Shown here: positions 13,101-25,100 of the stretch, in pieces
Position numbering within the stretch: position 1 is the stretch's first letter
Layout of the letters: each line of letters opens with the position of its first letter
NCBI RefSeq assembly: GCF_028554725.1
Contig: NC_071671.1
Span: 23,125,501 to 23,189,500, forward strand
Length of the DNA stretch: 64,000 nucleotides
Reading direction: 5' to 3'
From: Zeugodacus cucurbitae
Taxonomy: Eukaryota; Arthropoda; Insecta; Diptera; Tephritidae
The notes under the pieces: model-generated
What the model saw: only the letters and a program-made list of their open reading frames with translations
The model's database searches: none
Told to the model about the DNA's origin: nothing
Made by a program: the position numbers and the translations under genes

Positions 13101-16100
13101 ATAAGTTTAAAGCAACCACACTTGTTTCCGTGTTAAAGTTATAGAAAAGCGTCCATTTAGTGTGAAAAAAATATTTTCAAAACTACAAAAGCCTGCATTC
13201 CCAACCAATTTAATTTCCACACTTCACACATTTCTTCGCTCGGTCGTTATTCAACTGCTTCATTGATTACGCCAGCTACACGATACCGTGCTTGGCTGCG
13301 CATCGTCGCGCTTAGCAAAATATGATTACGGCAGCGGAAAGCACTTAAGTTACGCATAATAATAATAATAAAATTAAATTATTGCCTTGCAGCAGCGGCA
13401 CAAGAAGCCATTGAGGCATGCGCTGCAAAAGGTCACAGCACGCAAAGCGAAGGAGTAACAAAGAGACAGGCTGGAAGCCAACTAAAGCACCTGCTAATGC
13501 AAAGCTGCCAACAGTGTGCGCATATACAGTTATTTGTTGTGGCAACACCACGGCAAACAATGAAACGCAGCATCCACGCACTAACTGCTTAACTGTGTGT
13601 TGGTGGTGAAGGCAGCGCACCGTTGCCGTATACGTAACATTTAATGGCGGAGACGCTGATAGCAATATTTAACTAAACGGAGACCCAGGTGTTTATGCGC
13701 GTCTATATATACATATAGCAAATATAATTTGCGCTGTTGTTGTTTGTTTGTTTATATGTATGTGTGGGTACTTACCCTTGTACCACCTCACCGCGTCGAT
13801 TGGGATACAGTTCCGGATGTTGGCCATAACGTAAATAAACTTCCGTTTGTTGTTCAGCACGCGAATCAAATGTAAAATATGTCTGCAAAAATGAGAAAAA
13901 GAAAGAAGAACAGATATAGAATGAAAGATAGCAATATGTTTATATACTTTTGTTTGTGTTGTTGTTCGACTATTTGCAATTGAGTAGTAAAAGTTTATAT
14001 AGCACAGCTGCAGCTGTTTAGCGCGAGCAAGCTAATATAATAATGGATATATATATATATACATGTATATATATGTAGGTGTGCTTATATCTGTATGTTT
14101 GCATGCCTGCCATATTTTATTAGTTGACTGAGTTATATTTTTCCCCTGTTTGTTATTTTTTTCATATTTTCACTGAGTTCTACTCGCTTTTCAATTACAT
14201 TTTACACTTGTATTTGTTTACATATATTACAATTACCACGCCAACCCTCTTGCAATGAGTGTCTACTTATGTAAATAAAACGTAAATTGAAAATTTTTTT
14301 ATTACCGCTATAATGAAGCACTTGTGTATACAGATAAATTTATTTATATTTATTTTTTTGCAGATCACTGTTTGGTTGGGGAGCATAAATATATAGCAAA
14401 TAAGTACTTGCATAGAAAAAATATTATATAAAATTGGCAACAGCTATATTGTTACTTCAAATACACACAAATACAGTGTCGAACAAAACTCATTGGACTA
14501 AATCGAGTCTCAGACATATTCTGTCATAACTTTTTACATGGATGCATTAGAAGAATAATTTTTTTTTGCAAAAGAAAGATCGCATATTCTATATTAATAA
14601 ACAATTCAATTTCCTGTTGGTCTTCGTGCACGTGTCATTCCACCTGAGTTCTGCAAATTAGATTTGGCCTCATCTGAAAACAATACTGACTTCCATTGCT
14701 CCAAATCTAATTTGCAGAACTCAGATGGAATGACACGTGTACGAAGACCAACAGGAAAGCGTTTAGACCGTCGATACTTGCAGGGTACCGTAAGGCATGG
14801 TGTGGGGATGCTTCTCTGGCAGGGAGTAGGACCTATTTTCAAAATAGAAGGGGAAATGGATAGGTTCCAATATAAAACAAGTAAGGAAGGGCTAAGTTCG
14901 GGTGTAACCGAACATTTTATACTCTCGCAATTTATTTATTTGACTTTATTTATATTATATAATACACAATTTGACCCACATATTCGTCATATATATTGTA
15001 TAAAGTCCATTGAAAGTTGGAAACCATAATATTAGGTTAGAAGCACCGAGGTCCTCGTGTTCGATATATGGGGCCTTGAAAACCTATGGTCCGATTTCGG
15101 CGATTTTTAGAATGGAGCTGCCACACTATTAACATAGTATTTGTGCAAAGTTCTGCACCGATATCTTCACTAGTACTTACTTTATATATTGTAAAGTAAA
15201 CGATTCAGATCATCTTCTAAGTTCTGGTATATAGGAAGTAGGCGTGGTTGTGATCCGATTTGGACAATTTCCACAACATATTATTGGGAGGTAAGGAAAA
15301 TATTACAAACCAAGTTTCATTGAAATCGGTCGAGTAGTTCCTGAGATATGGTTTTTGACCCATAAGTGGGCGATGCCACGCCCATTTTCCATTTTGTAAA
15401 AAAATCGGAGTGCAGCTTCCATCTGCCATTTCTTATGTGAAATTTAGTGTTTCTGACGTTTTCGTTATTAAGTTAACCCACTTTTAGTAATTTTCAACCT
15501 AACTTTTGTATGGGAGGTGGGCATGGTTATGATCCGATTTCTTTTATTTTTGGACTGCATTAGGAAGTGCCTAAAAAAAATGGCTGCAGAAAGTTTGGTT
15601 AATAAAGTTCTATTGGTTTGCGAGATATATACAAAAAATTTAGTAGGGGGCGGGGCCACGCCCACTTCCGCAAAAAAATTACATCCAAATATGCCCCTTC
15701 ATAGTGCGATCCTTCATACCAAATTTTATTTCCATAGCTTTATTTATGGCTTAGTTATGGCTTTTTATGTGTTTTCGGTTTTCGCCATTTTGTGGGCGTG
15801 GCAGTGGTCCGATTTTTAATTTTTACTCAAGTTACAGCTTGCACAGACGGACGGACGGACGGACGGACGGACAGACAGACATTCGGATTTGAACTCCACT
15901 CTTCACCCTGATCACTTTGGTATATATAACCCTATATCTAACTCTTTTAGTTTTGGGTGTTACAAACAACCGTTATGTGAACAAAACTATAATACTCTCT
16001 TTAGCAACATTTGTTGCGAGAGTATAAATATACTGCAAACCCAAATGTTACCCCACGCTATCCAAAAAATGCCGCCTGATTTGCAGTTCCAAAATCATAA

Positions 16101-19100
16101 TGACCCCAAACACACGTCAAAAGTTGTGAAGGATTGGCTTTTGGAAGAACAAGTTTGTGTTATGAGATGGCCCGCCCAGTCTCCTGATATAAACCCGATT
16201 GAAAACTTATGTGAAATTGTCAACAGGCAGATTAATAGGTAACAGGTCCACGGTAATAAAAACAAGCTATTTGATGCCCTGAAACAAGCCTGGAATGGAA
16301 TAAATGATACACATATTATTAATTTAATTTCATCTATGCCTAAAATATGTGCTGCAATCATTAAAAATAATAGCTACCCAATAAAATATTAATTTAAAAC
16401 GAATTTATTTTCATATTCAGCTAAAGTCCAATGAGTTATGTCGCTAGAATTTTTTACTTTTTTCCTTCTGTTATAAGTTATAAATTGTACATAAAAGTTG
16501 AAAAATAAAATTGAATTGTTTCGTAATATAGAATATGCGATCTTTCTTTTGCAAAAAAAAAATATTCTTCTAATGCATCCATGTAAAAAGTTATGACAGA
16601 ATATGTCTGAGACTCGATTTAGTCCAATGAGTTTTGTCCGACACTGTATATATGCATGTATATAAGTACCTATAAGTTTATTGGCAATATAGAACGGAAG
16701 TGAAGTAATTGCATTTACAATACTGACTAACAGAGAAAACAGTTAAATAGAGTTTAGAAATAAGAAGAGAAATAAATTTTAGAGTTCAGAAATAAGATAA
16801 TAATGTTGGCTAACTCAATTAATTATAATTAAATTAACCCGAACTGTCAAAAATTTAGAACCGAAAATTTAGGGATCCTGAAAAAATTTACATATTTCTG
16901 TCGTAAAAATCGTTAAAAAGTGATGTCATTCAAAATTACTTCATAATACTGCATGTCGTGTCTTCGATAGCATGAAAAGGAGCTGCCTCTATGTCGCGAT
17001 TTCTGAATTTGGTATCCCCGCAAAACCAATACGTCTGTGTAAACTGACGTTGAGCAACACCTAAACCTCCGTTATGATCGGCAAGGTCCTCTCCGAGCCA
17101 TTCGATACCAAACGAGGTTTCAGACAAGGTGACTCACTATCGTGTGACTACTTTAACCTGATGCTGGAAAAAATAGTACGAGCTGCAGAGCTAAACAGAG
17201 AAGGTACAATCTTCTATAAGAGTGTACAGCTCTTACGTACGTCGATGATATTAATTGAGGGAATCGAATCAAATGGAGGTGAATGTGGACAAGATGAAAT
17301 ATCTCCTGTCATCATGCAAACAGTCAGCGCACTCGCGTCTTGGCTCCCTCGTCACTGTTGAAAGTCATAACTTTGAAGGCGTAGATAGTTTCGTATACCT
17401 GGGAACCAGTATCAACAACACCAACAATGTCAGCTTCGAAATCCAGCGCAGAATCACTCTTGCTATTTTGGACTGAGTGGGCAATTGAGAAGAAATTTTA
17501 TTTCCAAGACGTGGCCATTGAAGGGCCCCATTAGGAGCGCAAATACACACGGGTCGAAGGTGTAACGGTGTAGGGAGCCATATCGTATTATGGTACCCTC
17601 GTATTGCAGTTTTTAACACCAAATAGGAATGCAAATAAATGTAATCGAATTCGAAAAAGTGGACTTCACATTTTTAAAAATATTTGTGGCAATCTAGAAT
17701 GGTATTTACAGCACGACAATGCTCAAATTATGATAAAAGAGAGAAAATGAAGCAAAATGAAAAATAAGGCATGTCTGTCACTGTATGTATGTATGTATAT
17801 TATAGTTGCCGTAAATATTTACAAATACTCCATTTATTATACTTATTTATTAATAATTGTTGAAAACGATTGCTATTAATTGAGTTTTCTGCAGAAAAAT
17901 GCATTTTAATTAGGCTAATTGCTTGGCATTGCATTCTACACCCCTCCCCCTCATTGCTGCACAACACAAAAGCGTTACTCGTTGTGATGCTTCGCAGAAT
18001 GGGTTTGTTATGATAACACAATATGACTAGTGTTAAGTGCAAACATACAAACCGCATTAATTAAATTTACTTCAGTTGTAATCAGTTTAACCCCTAGCAT
18101 TTATGTGTGTGAGTGAATGTGTGTTTGTTTGCCGGTGTGTGTGTGTGTGGGTTTCATACAGCTCAACGGAACACTATTTAAGCCACTAAACTATAATTAT
18201 CCGTTCACCTTTCTGCCACTTTTACACCATTTCTTGGGAAATGATAATGCAATTGGTGTAACAGTTGGGTGCTGCGTGTATAGTTAACTGTAAATTACCA
18301 GTGTGGCAAGTGAATATCATGTAACTGTATGTGAGGCATAAGTATGCATGTGTGTGTTTGCACATGCCACCGTTAATAACTCTGTAGTTCGGTACCATCG
18401 GAGAAGAGCTAACGATATAACTAATTCCGAATCATTAGCACCGCTCCCAGCCCGATTGCATGCAATGTTATTTGACTAACGATTTTTACATTGCAATGTC
18501 CTACGAGAGTAATCGAGCGGTGCGACTCTGCATTACCAGTCACTGGTGAAAGGACTAGTTCCAAAATCGTTAGTGAATCGCTAGTACAGAATCACTAGCG
18601 TTTTCGTTAATTTAAAATGGCTAGTGATTTGACTAATTCGAACACGCTAGAGGTTTCATTAATTCAAAATCACTAGCGATTCTACTGGTCCATTAACGTT
18701 TGTGGTTCTACTTGAGAAAAATTTTTGAAAACAACACTTTTCCAAAAAATAAAACAAATGTTTACGAAATACAAAGAAATATATTTATTTAATTCATGTA
18801 CAAATATTCTTATATTCTATCTCCTCCCTTTTTTCGTCCTTAAAAATTATCTTACATTATATTATTCTTATATACTAATTATTTATTTTCTTTATTAATA
18901 TTACTTTTTATTATTAGTTATTTTAATTAATTTTTATTGATTATTGCAAAATACATACATATGTATGCAAAATAAAAAATATTATTAGTTTTTAGTATAA
19001 TAATGTTAAATTGATGTACTTATAATAATATGTTTTCAATTCAGTTTGTGAGGATCCGGTGTTGGCGCCTCCATCCGTGGTTTTTTTGCCTTCTTCTTTT

Positions 19101-22100
19101 GTTGCGTTCTTAATTTTATTGTATTATTTTTTTCACTTATTAAATTAATTTTCGCTTTTTTGCACATTACTTTTTCACTATATGTAAAAATATTCTATGA
19201 TTTTTCGTACGCAAATTACGCATCTTCCTCTTAAGTGCTGAACACAAAGACGACGACATGACACGACGTAGCGACGGCTGATTACCAATGTCGCTTTGAA
19301 GCCAGCGTCTTGAACATTTTGAAGACGGCAGCGACACATCAAACAGCAATTTCATTGTTGCCGTACTAAAATATTTCACTTCAAAAAAATTTACATATTT
19401 AATTTAAAATGAAATTATTTGTGCAAAAATTGTGAAAATTGGCGATTTATTTGTTTTGAATAATCGATTGTTATTATAAATGATATATCAAAGCTATTTT
19501 ACGTTCCTGCTGGCAAAATAACGTCATACTTGTGAGAACTTTGAATAATTTTACATTTCACATGTTAGTGACAGCTCTACAGCGGCCATTGTCGTCGGCA
19601 AAATTAGAAACATTTCTAATTTGGCGACAGCGGAGACTTCAACCCTTTTGTGGTGAAGTCGTGCTGTAGTCTAAAAATCTGTGCCGATAAGAACGCGTGT
19701 ATTTTAATATTTGACAGATGTCGCTCGTCTCTTGTCGTCGTCTATGTGTTCTGCACTTAAGTCGGAAAAATGTGAAATAACGCGTCAAATTTTTGGAAAA
19801 AAATTGTGTGACAAAAGAGACTAGAGAGAGAGAGAGCGCGAAATGAAAAAAACAACTCAGAGTAGTGTTTTAAGGGGTGGGTTTTGCCAATTCATTTTTC
19901 GAGTAATGCCTCGTTGCATTACAAATCATTAGCGAAAGGACTAATTACTAGTAATGCATGAAATCGCTAGTAGGTTTAGCGCTCTAGTAATCGCTTGACA
20001 CCAGCCGAACTACTGGGAAAGGCAGCCAAACAAGTGATTATGGATAGTGTGTGTGAGTATTATAACTAAATGTTCAACGTGTGAAAGTGGGTAAGTGTGG
20101 AAGAATGTACTAAAGCTGCGCGTTGCGTTTATATATATATACAAAAGCTGTAAGAGCGTGTGTGTGTTTGTGACGAGTTTGTTTATATACAAACATTAAT
20201 CATACTACTCATAACATATAATTAGGAGCAGTTCAGAAGCTCAATGTGATAAGAATAATAAAATTTATGGAGTTGCCACCTTTAAGTAAAAAATTAAAAT
20301 GAATAAAGAAATATTGCAAACTGCATATATAATATTTCAGAATGCTTGTATTTCAAAATAATTATTTATTGGGGTTGCCACCTATTTACAATTGTTAATT
20401 CAAATAAATTGTTCTAATTTACTTATTAGATATGATAATCTATATCAGAAATGCCTACGAAATATTTCTGTAGGGCATATTTGAGAAGAGTTGCCGCCTA
20501 TTTGAAAAATTCCACTTCAATTAACTTGATCACATACACTAATTAGTACAATATGTGTATTAAACTAAAGTTTCTAAAGAAAACTAACAGTGGAAAATGA
20601 TTGCCTTATACATATTTAATACATTTATTTAAAGCAAGGTAGTGAATAATATGATAATCGAAATAATTAGCTATTTTGCGTGACTAATACTATGTTTACA
20701 TATAACGAAATTATCTCCATTTACAAGCTTAACTCGATAATTGTAATTAGGAAACGAGATTTCCCGTACACAATTCCTCTCTGGATAATCCGAGATTATA
20801 AAATTATCTCGTTTTATACAACTAAGTTTTCGGTGTTATTCCTAGGTTTATCGATAATTTTGCAAAGAAGAGGAGAAATGTCAAATGAAAATGTAAACAA
20901 AAATGGCCGACAGCGAGAGAAATATGTGTCATACAACAACAAATGCTTATCAATTTACAATTGATAATCTCAGTTGGCTATATGTAAAAGATTAGATTAT
21001 TGAACGAGCTTAGAACGAGATTATTTACATATGTAAACATACTATAGGAAACTAAATTTTTGAAATATTATCAATACTTATATATTTTCTTATTGAATTC
21101 AAAGTTCAGAAAACACCTTGGTAAGTCTTTCAAGTGTTTGTACAATACCTTTTCATTATAAAATGAGTTGGCAACTTATTAAAACACTAAAATCGACATT
21201 CGTTTGATTGAAATAATTTTTATAGCGAAATAGTACGCAACTCTACTCATTTCTCCTACTATTAATTTTTCTATTAAGCTAATTTTGGAACTAGATGGCA
21301 ATCTCATTCATTTTCTAAGTATATGGTTGCATCATTTGATGAAAATTTGACGTTAGATATCTTTTACGGAATTTGTTCGCATAGTAATTAGCTAAAAGCT
21401 TTGAAAATAATAAAAAATAATTCCTATAAATTTTTATAGGACACTTTTAAATTCATAGCTTTAAGAAGCACTGATTGGTTATTAAATTATAGAATGAGCT
21501 ATTTTTATAGAATATTAACACTTTATTAGCTAGAAGCTTAAAAGTGTCCACAAATGATTCCTATAAACATTTTATAGGACACCTAAAATTTTCTAGATTT
21601 ATGTGATTTATTAGGTTAGGTTAGGTTAAACTGGTAGGCCAATACGCCACACATAGACCTATTTAGGTCCTTTGCGATACCAGATGGAGTGCCGTCACGT
21701 TGTCCACGAGGAGTAGTCATCCCTTAGGATGCCTGCGCTTGACGCGAATTTTAAAAGCATTTGTGGCTTCACTTTCGATACCTCTTCCAGATTCTCATAT
21801 TGTGAGGCCCCCAAGTAGCGAAGTCTCTGCCTTGACAATGCAGAGCAGGTACACAGAAGATGCTTCATTGTTTCTATTGCACCTTGCTCTTAACATTTCC
21901 TGCAGTTATCTCGATCTTTAAATCCCATTTTGTAGGCATGTGCCGCCACCAGACAGTGACCCGTGAGTATTCCCACCAAACTCCTACAGTCCCTTCTATC
22001 GAGTGACAGAATGAGTTTAGTGGACTTCTGGTCTACGGTTTTACACATGGCTTTAGCGGTTTTACACCCCGGTTTATTGTTCCAACGTGCTAGCATTTTT

Positions 22101-25100
22101 CTTTTCATGCCCCTGTCCAGATCATTGAACAGACAGTGCATGGGTTTTCCAATGTTATTCGCGTTTCCGGAAGACAGTTTTACACCATTCTTGGCAATTT
22201 CGTCCACAATCTCGTTGCCTTCAATGCCTTTATGTCCTGGCACCCAGTAGATGCCTTTATGTCCTGGCACCCATCTCTCTCCACTGCCATCCTGGTATCC
22301 AAAACACTTTTGGCCGAAATGCAAACCGAGGTTGTTGCCTTGATTGCTGCTTGACTGTCTACGTAGATATTGACTTTGGAGTAGCCGGCTGCTGTATTGA
22401 GGACTAGTTCTGCGGCTTTCCCAATAGCAAATACCTCCGCTTGAAAAATACTGCAGTGGTTCGGAAGTTTAAAAGGCTGCTTTACGCCTAACTCCTGACA
22501 GTATAACTCCTGACAGCAGCACCTACCCCGTCCTCCATTTTCGAGCCATTCGTGTAGATATTCAATGTGCTGCGTGAGGTTATCATTCCCTTACGCCAGC
22601 CGTCTTTTTCCAGGTTCACCAGGAATCTTCTTTCCCAGTTCATTAGTGGGGTCAAGGAGTCGGTACTTGCCAAACCGCCCCTACCCACCGAGCTGTGCCC
22701 AAAAGTTCTATGCGTAAATTCTCCTCCCGCCAGTAGTCGCCCCGCAGATTTTGCCGCATAAGTTTCGGCAAAGAGATCTATCGGCGGCAGGTTAAGTATC
22801 CGTTCAAGAGCTGCCGTAGGGGTGGTTCTCAGAGCTCCCGTTATACAGAGCGCTGCGAGTCGCTGAACCCTTTCCATTGGCTTTCGGTAAGTTGACTTCT
22901 TTAAGCCTGTCCACCACACAATAGCACCATAGAGCAGGGTTGGTCTCACTATCGCTGTGTAGCACCAGTGCATGAGAGAGGGAGAAAGCCCTCAGGTAGT
23001 GCCTAGCAACTGCCTGCATGCATATAGAGCATTACTAGCCTTTCTTACCCTTTCTTCCACATTGTGCTTCCACAGTAACTTACTGTCCAAGACGACTCCT
23101 AGGTACTTAGTGCGGTCCTTTGGTGATAGTTCTGTTCCGTTTATCGAGGGGAACATCCATTGAGGGATTTTGTATTTCCTTGTAAAAACAAGCAGATCGG
23201 TTTTTTCGCATTTAACCCTAGGCATGCTTGTGTTGCCCAATTTTGGACAGTATTGACTGTGCTGGTCATTATGTTGCTAATAGTATGCAGACACTTTCCT
23301 GTTATTACTATGGCTATGTCGTCCGCATATGCTATTATCTTGGGAGCTTTACCTTCTAAGTTCTTCAACAGATTATTCACGACCAGTGTCCAAAGGAGCG
23401 GAGAAAGTACTCCGCCCTGCGGAGTTCCCCTACCAACTTCCTTAGTCGTTCTGGCATCCGAGAGCATACTCTTTATATTCCAGGGCCTTTCCAATGTTAA
23501 ATACTAGTGAATGGAGTGCAGTCTCTACAGATCTGCCTTTAGTATACGCATGCTGTGCCTTGGACAGGCTGCCAGGGGGCGCCGCGTTCCTTATATGCAC
23601 GTCTATAATTTTCTCTAATGTTTTCAGAAGGAAAGAGGTTAGGCTTATGGGCCTAAACTCCTTTGAGTAGGTTGGGTTGTTCTTACCTGCCTTTGGAAGC
23701 CTCTCTCCACGAGTGCGGTGTGATTTATTAAATGATAATAATATTTATTTTATAAGTTCAATAATTTATTGGCAAAGAAGCTTTGAAAATATTAATAAAT
23801 GTTTCCTATACAATTTTTATAGGACATTTAATTTTTTTTTATGTGGCAGTGTTTAATTGTACAAAAATATATAGCTAAGATATATATTTGATTATATTTA
23901 CAGATATGTCAACAATTATCTTCTATAAAATATTTATAGGACGCATAATATTCTAGTTGCATGTATGATAGATGACTATATGAATATTATTTCTAAGATA
24001 TTACCTTTTTATTAGTCAAAATTTTCAACTTCAAAACAAATTTCCAACAAAAGTTTCCTATAAAAATTTTATAGGACATTACATGAAGCCAAAAAAGTTT
24101 ACAGAAAGTTTTGTGAAATAATACTTTTTGAATATTTTGCTGAAAATTAAATATTTGGTCTGGACTTAAACATATGATAGAAAAGCAGAATCTTTTGTTA
24201 TATTTTTTTTATATTCACCACACACATTTTTCTTTTCTTGTCTATGTATACAACTACAGTCAAGCCAATAACCCACGGCCACTGTATAATAAATATAATA
24301 CACTCACGCCGTGCTAGAAAGGAAACAGTGTCAGTCATATTAGTAATTATCCAGCTTTTCACGCGGCACTTTATTACTTCCACATATCCTTTCTATGAAG
24401 GTGTAGCAAAAGATAAGGTGTGAGTTCTCAGAAGCACACAAAGTCACTCACCGACTTAGTTAGAAACAAGGCAAAATGAAGTCACACACTGGCTTAAACT
24501 GGTGGCAGCGCTTGTGCTTTATTGCATTCATGTCAACATCAATAATGTTGTTTATACCGTTATAACTAGAGCTAGGTGCAGCTTACACATTTGCTTTCAT
24601 TTTTCTCGCATAAATAGTTTGCCCTATCTTTCCAATAGTTCCTCCACAGCTCCCGCAGTACTTTTCTCCCTCAGTACTGTGGTGTTTCAGCTTCATTTTA
24701 TTTATTTGTTTGTTTTTGCTTCCTCTCGGAAAAGTAGTAAGTTGTGGTTGGCGATTCGCTAACACAAGTGTGTTGCACGAGTTGATTGCCTTATTCACTT
24801 GCTTGATTAACTAGTTTTGCTGCACTTTTACACCACAGCGAGTTGGAAAAAGTTGAAAGTTTGGTTTCTTATTAGCAAAAGCTTTACATTCAGAGTTCTT
24901 AAAGTAATTGAAAAAGAAATTGGCATATGGTTCTAACGGTTTCTAGTTGAAATAAGAAAGCTTTAAAGAAATCGTTTATGAAAGCTTTCAGAAGACCACC
25001 ATTTATTGACCAATCTCCAGACTTATAGATTTTCCAATTCAGTTCAAAATTTAGCCATACTCATTTAAAAGCATCCATATTAAAGTCCGAGTATAAATAA

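Larger units (their letters stand above)
14474..16646 (+). mobile_element. Tc1-like transposon, defective, with nested insertion
   Basis: The ends begin CAGTGTCG and close ..ACACTG, with TA on each side (14472-14473, 16647-16648), as expected for IS630-Tc1-mariner elements. Inverted repeats of 139 bp differ at only a few positions, suggesting fairly recent insertion. Inside are two pieces of a transposase split by a 1.15-kb Helentron-like repeat; the N-terminal DNA-binding part is missing and there is an inverted duplication. It is non-autonomous, but its ends could still be recognised by a related transposase. Confidence 0.92.
21423..24080. repeat. Diverged tandem array with CCTATAAA..TTTATAGG hairpin
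   Basis: Five palindromic cores of the form CCTATAAAnnnTTTATAGGAC begin near 21423, 21560, 23805, 23922 and 24058. After removing the 2.1-kb retrotransposon and one copy of its target duplication, the spacings are about 137, 130, 117 and 136 bp. The rest of each unit is strongly diverged. Confidence 0.75.

Noticed and set aside
13345..13665. Overlapping open frames on both strands near exon 4
   Set aside because: Both strands are open because this intron segment is less AT-rich; neither shows a family signature or fits the gene's phases.
15517..15819. ORFs within the Helentron-like copies (also near 28862-29197, 38071-38631, 60951-61367)
   Set aside because: They fall inside repeat copies, are in either strand, and are not preserved between copies; frame shadows of repeat DNA.
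21611..21630. TTAGG repeats as telomere DNA
   Set aside because: Only three units, at the exact 3' end of a retrotransposon bounded by a target duplication; Diptera lack TTAGG telomeres.
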